This document shows positions 52,546-62,101 of a stretch of 64,000 nt of DNA, piece by piece (within the stretch, counting starts at the first letter, position 1; the number at the start of each line of letters is the position of its first letter). Location: NCBI RefSeq assembly GCF_900090325.1, contig NZ_FMHW01000002.1:5891001-5955000 (forward strand). The letters run 5' to 3'. The translations under genes and the position numbers were made by a program. A model generated the notes under the pieces. It saw only the letters and a program-made list of their open reading frames with translations. It did no database searches and was not told the DNA's origin. The stretch is from Micromonospora pallida. GTDB lineage: Bacteria; Actinomycetota; Actinomycetes; Mycobacteriales; Micromonosporaceae.

Positions 52546-53211
52546 ATGACCGAGCCCTCCTACCTCGCCGCTATCCGGGAGTCGTACGACACGGTCGCCG
52601 ACGACTACGTGAACGTCGCGCCGGCACGGTTCGCGGAGGACGCGTTGGGGCGCGGAATGCTGGCCGCGTTCGCCGAGTCCGTACGGGCCAACGGCGGACG
52701 GCCGGTCGCCGACGTCGGGTGCGGCCCCGGCCATGTCACGGTCCACCTGGACTCCCTCGGCGTCTCCGCGTCCGGTGTCGACCTCTCGCCACGGATGGTG
52801 GAGATCGCCCGCCGGGCGTACCCGGCCCTGCGATTCGACGTCGGCTCGATGACCGCGCTGGACTTCCCCGACGGACACCTCGGCGGCATCGTCGCCTGGT
52901 GGTCGATCTTCCACCTGCCGCCGGAGGCGCTGCCGGTGGTGTTCGCGGAGTTCCACCGGACGCTGGCCCCCGGCGGTCTTCTGCTGGTCGGCTTCCACGT
53001 CGGCGACGGGCGGCTACGTCCCGAGCGCGCCTACGGCCACCCGGTCTCCTACGACACCCATCTCCTCCAGCCCGACGACCTCGGGGAGCTGCTGCACCGG
53101 GCCGGAATGGTCGTCACTGCACGACTCGTCGAGGAGCCGGGCGGCACAAGGCCGCAGGCCTGCCTGCTGGCCCGCAAACCCGACCCCTTGCAAGGTTACG
53201 ACCACCGGTAG
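52546..53211 (+). CDS. class I SAM-dependent methyltransferase
   Basis: 221 residues. SAM-binding motif I PVADVGCGPGHVTVHL and the acidic motif II GVDLSPRMVEIAR, then FDVGSMTALDFPDGHLGGIVAWWSIFHL (motif IV area) and a C-terminal beta sheet (GGLLLVGFHVGDG). Substrate unknown; these UbiE/Methyltransf_11-type enzymes methylate quinones, lipids and small molecules. Possibly part of a short + strand run with the preceding GAP gene (54 nt apart). Confidence 0.92.
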   Translation: MTEPSYLAAIRESYDTVADDYVNVAPARFAEDALGRGMLAAFAESVRANGGRPVADVGCGPGHVTVHLDSLGVSASGVDLSPRMVEIARRAYPALRFDVGSMTALDFPDGHLGGIVAWWSIFHLPPEALPVVFAEFHRTLAPGGLLLVGFHVGDGRLRPERAYGHPVSYDTHLLQPDDLGELLHRAGMVVTARLVEEPGGTRPQACLLARKPDPLQGYDHR

Positions 53212-53269
53212 CAGTCCCCGACGCGCATCGCGGCATTTAAGTACACCAGTAGGGTGCGAGGATGACTGC

Positions 53270-53818
53270 GTGGAGATTCGGTTTGACTTCGGTGATGATC
53301 AGGGCCGTGTGTCAGTAGAGGTTGTACCGAGCACCGATCCGGTAGCCCTTGGTAAGAGCGAGCGTGAACTGGGCATGCCGGTATGTACTGCGTCCGTGGA
53401 ATTCAGTGCCTGCGGTTACCGGTCGCTGCTGGGCTGGGTGCAACTGGTCCGCGAGCCCAACGCGACAGACCGATTCGAAGTCGACCCGTTCGACTTGTTC
53501 GCTGACTCCAGCGCACCGTTTGCCTGGTACGGGTTCCGGCCGGTGCTGTTCGATGCTCCGTCCCGGTGGCGCTCCGGTGCTGTGCAATGGCAGGCACACA
53601 GCTTCCTGACCATCGGTCCCTGGGACCTTGACCGGCGATTCGTCGTTCCTCTGGCCGGGTTCGCCTGGGGCTACAACCAGGATCCGGAGAACCGGCTACA
53701 ACTATCGCCGGTGCGGTTGCTCGGGCCGGCTGACTGGGACAGCCATCGCTCTTATCTGGCCGAGAGGTACCCGACCTGGAGATTCAGCGACGGGAGTCCT
53801 CTCGCTGACCAACGCTAA
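53270..53818 (+). CDS. hypothetical protein (182 aa, aromatic-rich, soluble)
   Basis: Starts at GTG 53270 (MEIRFDFGDDQGRVSVEVV), with GCGAGG 8 nt upstream. The sequence is rich in Trp, Phe and Asp and shows many beta-strand-like stretches with WYGFRPVLFDAPSRW and WGYNQDPENRLQLSPV. It has no signal peptide or membrane segment. Codon use is slightly less GC-biased than its neighbours. A possible -10 element TAGGGT lies at about 53252. The family is not recognised; a few similar 'small aromatic' proteins are known as hypothetical in Streptomyces. Confidence 0.75.
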   Translation: MEIRFDFGDDQGRVSVEVVPSTDPVALGKSERELGMPVCTASVEFSACGYRSLLGWVQLVREPNATDRFEVDPFDLFADSSAPFAWYGFRPVLFDAPSRWRSGAVQWQAHSFLTIGPWDLDRRFVVPLAGFAWGYNQDPENRLQLSPVRLLGPADWDSHRSYLAERYPTWRFSDGSPLADQR

Positions 53819-53847
53819 CGACGGCTCCCGGGCAGTCTGCACCCTCT

Positions 53848-54198
53848 TCAGCATGTCCCACGTGTACCTGGCCGCGGCCGCTGTTCCTCGATGGAGCGGA
53901 CCACCGCACCGGCCGGGACACGGTCCTTGTCAACGCGATGGAGGAGCAGTCCGACCTGCCCCTCATGCCGTCCGCCGCGCTGTCGGTCCAACATTCCCAC
54001 TGTCACTCGCTCGACCGCCTCGCGCGCCCCTCTGACACACCGCACGGCAGGTCCAACGGCCGGGATCACACCTCCGAGATGCTCGCCGACCACAAGGGTG
54101 CCGCGACCTGCAATGGCGAAAGCTTCCTCGACCTCGACCTCGAACCGCCAACCGGTCGTGCCCGAAGCACCTGCGGCCGCCGGCTCGCTGGGATTCAT
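53848..54198 (-). CDS. small protein resembling translation factor EF-Tu domain 2
   Basis: 116 residues from ATG 54198 with GAGGGG upstream. The middle reads WRFEVEVEEAFAIAGRGTLVVGEHLGGVIPAVGPAVRC, which copies the domain 2 beta-barrel pattern of EF-Tu/SelB (F-x-V/D-x-F-xI-xGRGTVVTG). There is no GTPase domain. Such isolated barrels occur as small actinobacterial proteins; they may bind tRNA ends or small molecules. It is encoded 33 nt downstream of the HIT protein gene, probably as an operon. The C-terminal ~20 residues are Arg/Pro-rich. The role is inference. Confidence 0.7.
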   Translation of the reverse strand: MNPSEPAAAGASGTTGWRFEVEVEEAFAIAGRGTLVVGEHLGGVIPAVGPAVRCVRGAREAVERVTVGMLDRQRGGRHEGQVGLLLHRVDKDRVPAGAVVRSIEEQRPRPGTRGTC

Positions 54199-54231
54199 CT
54201 CGTGCCCCCTCGTGACCGCTGCATGCCGCCG

Positions 54232-54831
54232 TTACTGGCCTATGGAGGGCCCATGATGGCCCTGACTGATGTCGGCTGCGCGAGCCAGCCACCGTGCGAG
54301 GGCGCTCGCTACGTTGTCCATATCGTCAACGTTCACCCCCTGGCCGTCCGGCTTTCCCAGGAAGCCGAACACGTTCGGCCCCCGGCGGTCAGCGGGCAGA
54401 TCAGCCGCCCGTGGGATCACGTGAAAGTGAACGTGGCCGAAGCCCTCCGCCTCCGCGAACTGCACGACGTACGTCTTCTCGCAGCCAGTCACGGCATGCA
54501 GTGCTCGCGACAGGCGCACCTGCCAGTAGCCCAACCCGGCGGCCTCCGCATCGGTCAGGTCAGCGATGCTGAGCACGTGACGGCGCGGAACGAGTACGAG
54601 CCAGCCTGGCAGCCCGGTGCCTACGGCATGCGCCACGCGCCAGTGCTCATCTCCTGCAATCCGCTCGCGCGGTGGCAGCTCGTCAAACCGGGCGGTGCTC
54701 TCACAGGGAAAGCAACCTCGCTTGATTGTCACTGTGGCAGTAGAGCGCGTACCGTCCGCTTCTGCCACCCCGGCCGATCTCTGAGGAGAGCCGGGTTCGG
54801 TGCCGAGCGCCGAGGTCTCATGCCCGCTCAA
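54232..54831 (-). CDS. HIT family nucleotide hydrolase
   Basis: 199 residues. HIT triad HVHFHV at H133-H137 in FGHVHFHVIPRA, plus a CxxC-like pair in GCFPCESTARFDELPP at 40-43 that could bind zinc, and LPGWLVLVPRRHVLSIADL. HIT proteins hydrolyse nucleoside phosphoramidates or dinucleoside polyphosphates through the second His. The protein includes ~30 extra N-terminal residues without a clear signal. It precedes the EF-Tu-like gene. Other members of the clade act as Ap4A hydrolase-like 'HIT family protein' in Streptomyces. Confidence 0.9.
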   Translation of the reverse strand: MSGHETSALGTEPGSPQRSAGVAEADGTRSTATVTIKRGCFPCESTARFDELPPRERIAGDEHWRVAHAVGTGLPGWLVLVPRRHVLSIADLTDAEAAGLGYWQVRLSRALHAVTGCEKTYVVQFAEAEGFGHVHFHVIPRAADLPADRRGPNVFGFLGKPDGQGVNVDDMDNVASALARWLARAADISQGHHGPSIGQ

Positions 54832-54866
54832 CGAGCCAGCGGCGAAAAGCCAGGCCAGGAGTGAGG

Positions 54867-54943
54867 ATGGTGGAGCCCAGGGGACTCGAACCCCTAACCC
54901 CTGCCTTGCAAAGGCAGTGCTCTGCCAGTTGAGCTAGGGCCCC
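54867..54943 (-). tRNA. tRNA-Ala (anticodon TGC)
   Basis: On the - strand the sequence starts GGGGCCC (54937-54943 reverse) and the acceptor closes with GGGCTCC, A and an encoded CCA at 54867-54869. The anticodon arm CTGCC-TTTGCAA-GGCAG gives anticodon TGC; the T arm is AGGGGTTCGAGTCCCCT. The acceptor stem is fully paired with one G-U. Confidence 0.97.
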
Positions 54944-54977
54944 GAAGGGGCGGGAAGAGCCCGCCGCAGGTCGGAAC

Positions 54978-55106
54978 CTACCGAAGGTCGGGAGCGGTGG
55001 TCGCCTCGTGCCACAGGGCGCGCTCGTCGTTCGACGCCTTGATCCGCTGGGCAACAAGCACCGCCACACCAACCACGCCGACCAGCAACAGAAGCTTCTT
55101 CACCAT
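54978..55106 (-). CDS. DLW-39 family small membrane protein (42 aa)
   Basis: MVKKLLLLVGVVGVAVLVAQRIKASNDERALWHEATTAPDLR: one hydrophobic helix, then a charged tail ending in ERALWHEAT, the actinobacterial DLW-39 pattern (about 39-42 residues, conserved beside gyrA and tRNA-Ala). ATG 55106 has AGGGG upstream; the gene is too short for routine calls. It sits between tRNA-Ala and tRNA-Ile, which supports the assignment. No function is established. Confidence 0.85.
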   Translation of the reverse strand: MVKKLLLLVGVVGVAVLVAQRIKASNDERALWHEATTAPDLR

Positions 55107-55148
55107 GGGGCGTCCCCTTGCGCTCGACTGCCGTCGGACGGTGTGCGG

Positions 55149-55222
55149 TGGGGCTAGCTGGAATCGAACCAGCGACCTCAGAGTTATCAGCTCTGCGCTC
55201 TAACCGACTGAGCTATAGCCCC
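55149..55222 (-). tRNA. tRNA-Ile (anticodon GAT)
   Basis: The - strand sequence starts GGGGCTA and pairs with TAGCCCC at the 3' side; anticodon arm reads CAGAGCTGATAACTCTG, anticodon GAT. No CCA is encoded (CCG follows the discriminator). D arm GCTCAGTCGGTTAGAGC and T arm CTGGTTCGATTCCAG are intact. Confidence 0.97.
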
Positions 55223-55315
55223 GCGTGCGACGAGCAAGATTAACCCATCCGCGTAGCCGGCCCCAAATCGGGGTCGGGTGTCACGCACCGTCGGTGATGA
55301 ACTTACCCGTAAGAC

Positions 55316-55354
55316 CGACGCCGGGGCGACCGCTTTCGCGGTGCCCCGGCGTCG
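55316..55354 (-). terminator. hairpin after the gyrA-DUF3566 operon
   Basis: CGACGCCGGGGC (55316-55327) pairs with GCCCCGGCGTCG (55343-55354), and inside them ACCGC pairs with GCGGT around TTTC. It follows the DUF3566 gene stop by 18 nt. Confidence 0.85.
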
Positions 55355-55371
55355 CGAGTTTCCGGACCTGC

Positions 55372-56250
55372 TCAGTCCCGCTCGGCGAGGGTCAGCTCGA
55401 CCCCGCCGACCAGGTCGGCGCAGACGTTGTAGACGAACGCTCCGAGCGTGGCGAGCGCCGTGAACAGGACGACGTTGACCAACCCGAGCAGCGCCGAGCT
55501 GAGGATCACGCCCTTGGCGGTGATCTGGAAGCCGTCCGCGCCCTGCCCACCACCGGCACTGACCAGGTCGGTGAGGCTCTCGTTGACGCTCTGGAATACA
55601 CCCATCGCGTCGAGGGCCAGGTAGAGCACCGACGTGGCGACCACCACGACGATGAAGAGCACCACGGAGACCGCGAAGGCGAACTTCATCACCGACCACG
55701 GGTCGATCCGCTTCAGGTTCAGCCGGGCCCGGCGGGGACCGCGTGAGGCCGCGGAGCTGACCGAGCTGCGCGCCGCGCGTACCGCCTCGTTGACCCGCGC
55801 GGCCCCGACCGCCGCAGCACCGCCGATCCCCGGCGGCAGACCGCCCCCGTTGGGCCGGGCGACGCCCGGCCGCGCGGCGTCCGGCGGGGTGCCGACCCCG
55901 ACCCGGGGCTGGGTACCCGTGGTCGCGGTCGGCTGGGCCGCCTTCGTCGGGATCGGCTGTGTCGCGCCCGGACGGGCGGCGGCGGAGACCGGTGTCATCC
56001 CGGCGGATGTCGCCGTGTCGACGTTGATCGCCTCGGTCTTGTCGCCCTTCTCCGCACCCTCGGCGGGCTTCTCAGGCGGCGGTGCCATCCCGGGAGCCCG
56101 GGTGAACTTCGGGGCAGGCGCGTCAGCGGGGACCGTGGCCCGGCCCACGGCGGCGCGGCTGGCAGCAGACGCACCGCCCTTCGCCGCGTCCTCGTCGGCC
56201 GGCTTGGCCGAGGGCCCCGTGTTCCCCGACTTCGCCTGTGTCTCCGTCAT
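55372..56250 (-). CDS. DUF3566 transmembrane protein
   Basis: 292 residues. The first ~160 are Ala/Pro/Thr-rich and disordered. The C-terminal domain has RRARLNLKRIDPWSVMKFAFAVSVVLFIVVVVATSVLYLAL, an acidic ectodomain, and a second helix ILSSALLGLVNVVLFTALATLGAFVYNV. This is the family of Rv0007-type proteins next to gyrA. It probably interacts with division or wall machinery, but no biochemical role is known. Starts two bases after the gyrA stop, so it is in the gyrA operon. A terminator follows. Confidence 0.93.
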   Translation of the reverse strand: MTETQAKSGNTGPSAKPADEDAAKGGASAASRAAVGRATVPADAPAPKFTRAPGMAPPPEKPAEGAEKGDKTEAINVDTATSAGMTPVSAAARPGATQPIPTKAAQPTATTGTQPRVGVGTPPDAARPGVARPNGGGLPPGIGGAAAVGAARVNEAVRAARSSVSSAASRGPRRARLNLKRIDPWSVMKFAFAVSVVLFIVVVVATSVLYLALDAMGVFQSVNESLTDLVSAGGGQGADGFQITAKGVILSSALLGLVNVVLFTALATLGAFVYNVCADLVGGVELTLAERD

Positions 56251-56252
56251 TA

Positions 56253-59200
56253 CTAGTCCTGTTCGTCAGGCTCGTCGGCATTGCGAGCAATCGCCACGAT
56301 AGTCACGCCGTCCGGGAGGTCCATCAGCTTGACCCCCATTGTGTTCCGATCCCGCGTGCGGCGTACAGGCTTCACCGGAGTCCGAATAACTCCACCGTTA
56401 CTGGTGATCGCGAAGAGCTCGTCGTCCGGGCTGATCACGACAGCGCCGACAAGACCCCCACGGCGCTCAGTGATCTTCGCGGTCAACACGCCCTTACCTC
56501 CCCGACCCTGCACCGGGTATTCCTCGATGGGGGTCCGCTTCGCGTATCCCCCGTTCGTGGCCACCAGGACGTCCATGCCCTCCCGGACGACCTCCATGGC
56601 GAGCAGTTCGTCCTCGTCGCTGAACCGCATGCCGATCACGCCCGTGGTGGCCCGTCCCATCGGCCGCAGCGCCTCGTCGGTCGCGTTGAACCGAATGGCC
56701 TGAGCGTTCTTGGAGACCAGCAGCAGATCGTCCTCCGGCGCGCAGAGGGCAGCACCCACCAGCTCGTCCTCATCGCGCAGGTTGATCGCGATGATGCCGC
56801 CCGAGCGGTTGGAGTCGAACTCCTCGAGCTTCGTCTTCTTCACCAGGCCGTTTCTCGTGGCCAGTACCAGATAGGGGGCTACCTGGTAGTTCGGGATCTC
56901 GATGATCTGTGCGATCTGCTCCTCCGGTTGGAAGGCGAGCAGATTGGCCACGTGCTGGCCCTTGGCCACCCTACTGGCCTCCGGAAGCTCGTACGCCTTG
57001 GCCCGGTATACCCGCCCCTTGTTGGTGAAGAACAGGATCCAGTCGTGGGTCGAGCAGACGAAGAAGTGGCTGACGATGTCGTCCTGCCGCAGCGTGGCGC
57101 CACTGACCCCCTTGCCACCCCGGCGCTGGGAGCGGTAAAGGTCGACCTTGGTCCGCTTGGCGTACCCGGTACGGGTGATGGTGACCACGACGTCCTCGCG
57201 GGCGATCAGGTCCTCCATCGAGACCTCGCCGTCGAACGGCACGATCTGCGTCCGCCGGTCGTCGCCCCACTTGGCGACGATCTCGCCCAGCTCCTCGGAG
57301 ACGATCCGACGCTGCCGCTCGGGCTTCGCCAGGATGTCCTTCAGGTCGGCGATCTCGATCTCGAGCTTCGCCAGGTCGTCCAGGATCCGCTGCCGCTCCA
57401 GCGCGGCGAGGCGACGCAGCTGCATGTCCAGGATCGCGGTTGCCTGGGTCTCGTCGATGGTCAGCAACTGGATCAGGCCCTGGCGGGCGTCCTCGACCGT
57501 GGGCGAGCGTCGGATCAACGCGATCACCTCGTCCAACGCGTCCAGCGCCCTGGACAAACCGCGCAGGATGTGCGCCCGCTCCTCGGCCTTGCGCAGCCGG
57601 AACGCCGTCCGCCGCCGGATCACCTCGATCTGGTGCTCGACGTAGTACCGGATGAACTGGGCCAGGTTGAGCGTGCGCGGCACCCCGTCGACCAGCGCCA
57701 GCATGTTCGCGCCGAAGGTCTCCTGGAGCTGGGTGTGCTTGTAGAGGTTGTTCAGCACCACCTTGGCGACCGCGTCGCGCTTCAACACCAGCACGATCCG
57801 CATACCGGTACGCCCGGAGGACTCGTCCCGGATGTCGGCGATGCCGCCAAGCTTGCCTTCCTTGATCAGCTCGGCGATCCGCTCGGCCAGGTTGTCCGGG
57901 TTGACCTGGTAGGGCAGCTCGCTGACCACCAAGCAGGGGCGGCCCCGCTTGTCCTCCTCGACCTCCACCACGGCGCGCATCCGGATCGAGCCACGCCCGG
58001 TGCGGTACGCGTCCTGGATCGCCTGTGTGCCGACGATCAGGCCGTGTGTCGGGAAGTCCGGTCCCTTGACGATCCCCAGCAGCGCGTCGAGGGTGGTGGC
58101 CTCGTCCTCCTCCGGGTGCTCCAGGCACCACTGGACGGCCGCGCCGATCTCCCGCAGGTTGTGCGGCGGGATCTTGGTGGCCATGCCGACCGCGATGCCC
58201 TCGGAGCCGTTGATCAGCAGGTTCGGGATCCGGGACGGCAGGATGGTGGGCTCCTTGGCCCGGCCGTCGTAGTTGTCCTGGAGATCGACGGTGTCCTCGT
58301 CGATGTCCCGCAGCATCTCCATCGCCAGCGGGTCGAGCTTGCACTCGGTGTTGTGGCTGACGAAGCCGTCGGAGACGAACGAGTGGTCGTCGGTGTCGAC
58401 CCGGATGCTGTAGACCGGCTGGACGCCCGCGTCCTCGACCGTGGCCACCTCGGCGTAGTAGAAGCGCCCGTCCACCAGCGGCTCGACCACGTCGAGCACG
58501 TCGGCCTCGGTGATCCGGGAGGCGATCTCCGCGCGGTCCCGCTCCCAACGCTCGACCCGGTCGACGTTGTGCCGGCGCAGCCAGTCCTGCTCGGTCCACC
58601 GGGTGGCGCCGTGCGCCCGGACGAAGTCGGCCACGAAGGGGACGTGGTCGGTGGAGAGCGCGGTGCTGGTCGCCGGCACCGAGGCCAGCTCGGACTCCAG
58701 CTTGGCCTGCTTGCGGCCGAGGAAGCCGACGTGCGCGGCGAAGATCCGGGCGTCGCGGCGGTTGGTCACCACGACCTTGATCTCACCGTTGTCGTACCGG
58801 CACTGCCGGCTGACCACACCGAACTCCAGGAGCAACTGCTGGACCTCGCGGGCCAGGCGGTCACTGCGGGTCGAGTACGAGATCTGGATGGTGTTGCGCG
58901 GGAGCAGCGATGAGGAGCCGTCCCCCTCGAAGAGGGCCTGGAGGAACGCCCGCTTGATGGCCGCCGGCCCCTGCCAGACGAACTCCGGTACGAACTTCGC
59001 CGCGCTCCGCGCCCCCACCAGCTCACCGAGAACGCTCGTACGCAGGGCGGTGAGGTCCTGGACATCGAGTTCGTGCAGGACGCTGCCGGAGGCGATGGTG
59101 CGCTGGCCGACGTACCGGGGGCCGCCGACGGCGAGGTCGTAGGCGGCAAGCACCCGGACGAAGAACTCCCGGTCGGTGTTGTTGAAGCCGGCCCGGCCCT

Positions 59201-60029
59201 CGGACACCCAGCCCTCGCTGACGAAGGCACCGGCGAGGACGGCCGCCTCGACGTGCTCGAGCATCGGGTAGCCGATCTCGTCCGGCACGGTCCGCTGGAG
59301 CACCACCCGGTCGCCGGGGGAGATCTCGGCAAGCAGCTTCCAGAGCAGGGTGGGCACGCCGGCCACCGCCACCAGGCAGAGCACCGGGTGGTTGTGGGTG
59401 CCGGTCAGCTCGTACCCCTCGCGGGTGCGCAGCCGCAGCGTGGGGTGCTCGCCGGAGTGGAAGAACTTAGAGGCCCGGACCAGGTCGCCGTTGCGGTCGC
59501 GGACCTTGAGCTCGATCTCGGTCTCGCTGCTCGGCGCGGCGCCCGGCACGACCTGGTCGATCCGGATCGACCCGTCAAGGGTGCGAATCCGGGCATCTCC
59601 GGTCAGACAGTAACGCATCGCGGCAGCCGGATCGTTTCCGGGCGAACCGAAGTTGCCGTTGCCGTCGACCAGCGGGTACCGCAGTGACCAGGTCTGCGCC
59701 ATCCGGACCAACGCGTCGTAGATCGCCGAGTCGCCGTGCGGGTGGAACTGCCCCATCACGTCGCCGACGACGCGGGAGCACTTCACGTAGCCCCGGTCCG
59801 GCCGGTAGCCGGAGTCGAACATGGCGTAGAGGATCTTGCGGTGGACCGGCTTGAGCCCATCCCGGACGTCCGGGAGCGCCCGGCCCACGATGACGCTCAT
59901 CGCGTAGTCGAGGTAGGAGCGCTGCATCTCCACCTCGAGGCCGACCGGCTCGATCCGGTCGTGCGCCACCACGGCGGCGCCCTCCGGGGTCTCCGGCTCG
60001 TTAGGGGTGGACTCGGGAGTATCGGTCAC
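56253..60029 (-). CDS. gyrA: DNA gyrase subunit A precursor with intein
   Basis: 1258 codons. The host protein (838 residues after splicing) cuts and rejoins DNA for negative supercoiling. Exteins carry [23 protein letters not shown], the active-site motif AAAMRY (Tyr140) and, after the intein, [29 protein letters not shown], plus the C-terminal pinwheel with a GyrA-box-like QRRGGKGV repeat. A 420-residue intein (58350-59609) interrupts the gene right after Tyr140. The GTG start at 60029 has AAGGG upstream. DnaA boxes lie in the short space before it. With gyrB upstream on the same strand and DUF3566 downstream, this matches the actinobacterial oriC-proximal operon. Confidence 0.97.
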   Translation of the reverse strand: MTDTPESTPNEPETPEGAAVVAHDRIEPVGLEVEMQRSYLDYAMSVIVGRALPDVRDGLKPVHRKILYAMFDSGYRPDRGYVKCSRVVGDVMGQFHPHGDSAIYDALVRMAQTWSLRYPLVDGNGNFGSPGNDPAAAMRYCLTGDARIRTLDGSIRIDQVVPGAAPSSETEIELKVRDRNGDLVRASKFFHSGEHPTLRLRTREGYELTGTHNHPVLCLVAVAGVPTLLWKLLAEISPGDRVVLQRTVPDEIGYPMLEHVEAAVLAGAFVSEGWVSEGRAGFNNTDREFFVRVLAAYDLAVGGPRYVGQRTIASGSVLHELDVQDLTALRTSVLGELVGARSAAKFVPEFVWQGPAAIKRAFLQALFEGDGSSSLLPRNTIQISYSTRSDRLAREVQQLLLEFGVVSRQCRYDNGEIKVVVTNRRDARIFAAHVGFLGRKQAKLESELASVPATSTALSTDHVPFVADFVRAHGATRWTEQDWLRRHNVDRVERWERDRAEIASRITEADVLDVVEPLVDGRFYYAEVATVEDAGVQPVYSIRVDTDDHSFVSDGFVSHNTECKLDPLAMEMLRDIDEDTVDLQDNYDGRAKEPTILPSRIPNLLINGSEGIAVGMATKIPPHNLREIGAAVQWCLEHPEEDEATTLDALLGIVKGPDFPTHGLIVGTQAIQDAYRTGRGSIRMRAVVEVEEDKRGRPCLVVSELPYQVNPDNLAERIAELIKEGKLGGIADIRDESSGRTGMRIVLVLKRDAVAKVVLNNLYKHTQLQETFGANMLALVDGVPRTLNLAQFIRYYVEHQIEVIRRRTAFRLRKAEERAHILRGLSRALDALDEVIALIRRSPTVEDARQGLIQLLTIDETQATAILDMQLRRLAALERQRILDDLAKLEIEIADLKDILAKPERQRRIVSEELGEIVAKWGDDRRTQIVPFDGEVSMEDLIAREDVVVTITRTGYAKRTKVDLYRSQRRGGKGVSGATLRQDDIVSHFFVCSTHDWILFFTNKGRVYRAKAYELPEASRVAKGQHVANLLAFQPEEQIAQIIEIPNYQVAPYLVLATRNGLVKKTKLEEFDSNRSGGIIAINLRDEDELVGAALCAPEDDLLLVSKNAQAIRFNATDEALRPMGRATTGVIGMRFSDEDELLAMEVVREGMDVLVATNGGYAKRTPIEEYPVQGRGGKGVLTAKITERRGGLVGAVVISPDDELFAITSNGGVIRTPVKPVRRTRDRNTMGVKLMDLPDGVTIVAIARNADEPDEQD
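58350..59609 (-). other. GyrA intein with LAGLIDADG endonuclease domain
   Basis: 420 residues between Tyr140 and Thr561 (precursor numbering). The first residue is Cys ([14 protein letters not shown]), block B is [10 protein letters not shown], and the last residues are [12 protein letters not shown] followed by extein Thr, so all splicing residues are present. The Mycobacterium xenopi GyrA intein (198 residues) has the same insertion site and similar ends but lacks the endonuclease. Here two dodecapeptide motifs are retained: LAGAFVSEG and LQALFEGDG, each with its acidic residue, so homing activity is possible. The intein is spliced out post-translationally to give functional gyrase. Confidence 0.95.
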
Positions 60030-60065
60030 TGTTAACCCTTATCAGACTCAGAGTCGGTTTCGTGC

Positions 60066-60117
60066 TGTGGATAACGGCTGTGGATACCGGCGAACCTGTG
60101 GATAACTCTGTGGACCG
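60066..60117. promoter_or_regulatory. DnaA-box cluster between gyrB and gyrA
   Basis: TGTGGATAA at 60066-60074 and 60097-60105 (reverse complement TTATCCACA, the exact consensus), TGTGGATAC at 60079-60087, and a weaker TGTGGACCG at 60109-60117; start-to-start spacing is 13, 18 and 12 bp. All point the same way within 52 bp of a 128-bp intergenic gap. Confidence 0.85.
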
Positions 60118-60157
60118 GTGAACCGCCGGCAGCTTCCCGGCGGCTCTCCGGCGACCG

Positions 60158-62101
60158 TCAGATGTCCAGGAAGCGCACGTCCTTGGCGTTACGTTGGATG
60201 AACGAGCGGCGCGCCTCGACGTCCTCACCCATCAGAACGCTGAACAACTCGTCGGCAACCGCCGCGTCATCGAGCGTGACCTGGCGCAGGGTGCGGGTCG
60301 CCGGGTTCATCGTCGTCTCCCACAGCTCGGGGTAGTTCATCTCACCGAGACCCTTGAACCGCTGGATGTCGTCCGGCCGGGCGTTCGGCTTCTTCTGCTG
60401 GCGCAACGCGATCAGCCCGTCCCGCTCCCGGTCGGAGTAGGCGTACTGGGCGTCGTCGCCCTTCTTGTTCCACTTGATCTTGTAGAGCGGCGGAGCGGCC
60501 AGGTAGACGTGCCCCAGTTCGACCAGCGGACGCATGAAGCGGAACAGCAGGGTGAGCAGCAGGGTCTGGATGTGCTGGCCGTCCACGTCCGCGTCGGCCA
60601 TCAGCACGACCTTGTGGTACCGCAGCTTCTCCATGTCGAAGTCGTCGTGGATGCCGGTGCCCAGCGCGGTGATCAGCGCCTGGACCTCGTTGTTCTTCAG
60701 CACCCGGTCGATCCGGGCCTTCTCCACGTTGAGGATCTTGCCCCGGATCGGCAGGATCGCCTGGGTCCGCGGGTCGCGCCCCTGCTTGGCCGAGCCACCG
60801 GCCGAGTCGCCCTCGACGATGAAGACCTCGGACTCGCGCGGGTCGGTGGACTGGCAGTCGGCCAGCTTGCCCGGCATCGAGCCGGACTCCAGCAGCGACT
60901 TGCGGCGGGCCAGTTTCCGGGCCTGCTGCGCGGCGATCCGGGCACGGGCGGCCTGGGACGCCTTGGTGATGATGACCTTCGCCTCGGCCGGGTTCCGGTC
61001 GAACCAGTCGACCAGCCACTCGTTGCAGACCCGCTGCACGAAGCTCTTCACCGGGGTGTTGCCGAGCTTGGTCTTGGTCTGTCCCTCGAACTGCGGGTTG
61101 GCCAGCTTGACCGAGATGATCGCGGCGAGTCCCTCGCGGATGTCCTCGCCGGAGAGCTTCTCGTCGGCCTTCAGCAGCTTCTTCTCGGTGCCGTACTTGT
61201 TGACGAGGGTGGTCAGCGCGGCGCGGAAGCCCTCCTCGTGGGTACCGCCCTCGTGGGTGTTGATGGTGTTCGCGAAGGTGTAGACCGACTCGCCGTAGGA
61301 CTCGTTCCACTGCATGGCAATCTCGACGGACATGCCCTCCTCCTCGCCGCCGAACTCGACCACGGTCTTGTGGATCGGGTTCTTCGAGGCGTTGAGGTGC
61401 CGGACGAAGTCGGAGATGCCGCCCTTGTAGCAGAAGGTGACCTCGCGTGCCTTGCCCTCCTCGTCGGTGGCGCGCTCGTCGAGGAGATGGATGGTCAGGC
61501 CCCGGTTCAGGAAGGCCATCTCCTGGAGCCGCCGGTAGATGGTCTGGAAGTCGAAGTCGACCGTCTCGAAGACGTCCGGGTCGGGCCAGAACGAGACTGC
61601 CGAGCCGGTGCGGTCGGTGGTCTCACCCTTGTCCAGCGGGTCCGGCTTGGAGGCCAGGTACTGCTGCCGCCAGACGAAGCCGTCCTTGTGGATCTCCACG
61701 GCCATTCTCGTGGAGAGCGCGTTCACGACGGAGACACCGACGCCGTGCAGACCGCCGGAGACCGCGTACGCCTTGCCGTCGAACTTGCCACCGGCGTGCA
61801 GCACGGTAAGCGCGACCTCGACGCCGGGCTTCTTCAGCTTGGGGTGCAGGTCGACCGGGAAGCCACGGCCGTTGTCGGTGACCCGGACGCCGCCGTCGCC
61901 GAGCAGCACCACGTCGATGGTGTCGCAGTAGCCCGCCAGCGCCTCGTCGACCGCGTTGTCGACGACCTCCCAGACGAGGTGGTGCAGACCACGTTCGCCG
62001 GTCGACCCGATGTACATGCCGGGCCGCTTCCGGACCGCCTCCAGACCCTCGAGGACGGTGATCGAATTGGCGCCGTACTCCTGCTTGTCCTGGTCTGCCA
62101 C
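60158..62101 (-). CDS. gyrB: DNA gyrase subunit B
   Basis: 647 residues, a normal actinobacterial length. GHKL ATPase: [16 protein letters not shown] (Mg/ATP Asn), [22 protein letters not shown]; transducer and [35 protein letters not shown], and [21 protein letters not shown] (EGDS and DxDxD). The C-terminus ends VRFLDI. The GTG start at 62101 has only CGAGG upstream. It is transcribed ahead of gyrA on the same strand with a 128-bp gap. Confidence 0.98.
   Translation of the reverse strand: MADQDKQEYGANSITVLEGLEAVRKRPGMYIGSTGERGLHHLVWEVVDNAVDEALAGYCDTIDVVLLGDGGVRVTDNGRGFPVDLHPKLKKPGVEVALTVLHAGGKFDGKAYAVSGGLHGVGVSVVNALSTRMAVEIHKDGFVWRQQYLASKPDPLDKGETTDRTGSAVSFWPDPDVFETVDFDFQTIYRRLQEMAFLNRGLTIHLLDERATDEEGKAREVTFCYKGGISDFVRHLNASKNPIHKTVVEFGGEEEGMSVEIAMQWNESYGESVYTFANTINTHEGGTHEEGFRAALTTLVNKYGTEKKLLKADEKLSGEDIREGLAAIISVKLANPQFEGQTKTKLGNTPVKSFVQRVCNEWLVDWFDRNPAEAKVIITKASQAARARIAAQQARKLARRKSLLESGSMPGKLADCQSTDPRESEVFIVEGDSAGGSAKQGRDPRTQAILPIRGKILNVEKARIDRVLKNNEVQALITALGTGIHDDFDMEKLRYHKVVLMADADVDGQHIQTLLLTLLFRFMRPLVELGHVYLAAPPLYKIKWNKKGDDAQYAYSDRERDGLIALRQQKKPNARPDDIQRFKGLGEMNYPELWETTMNPATRTLRQVTLDDAAVADELFSVLMGEDVEARRSFIQRNAKDVRFLDI

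Noticed and set aside
54415..54430. Second parS-like site (ATCACGTGAAAG)
   Set aside because: Only one half matches the ParB consensus, and it lies inside the HIT coding sequence.
58350..59609. Frameshift or unrelated insertion in gyrA
   Set aside because: The reading frame stays open and intein splice motifs are complete at both ends.
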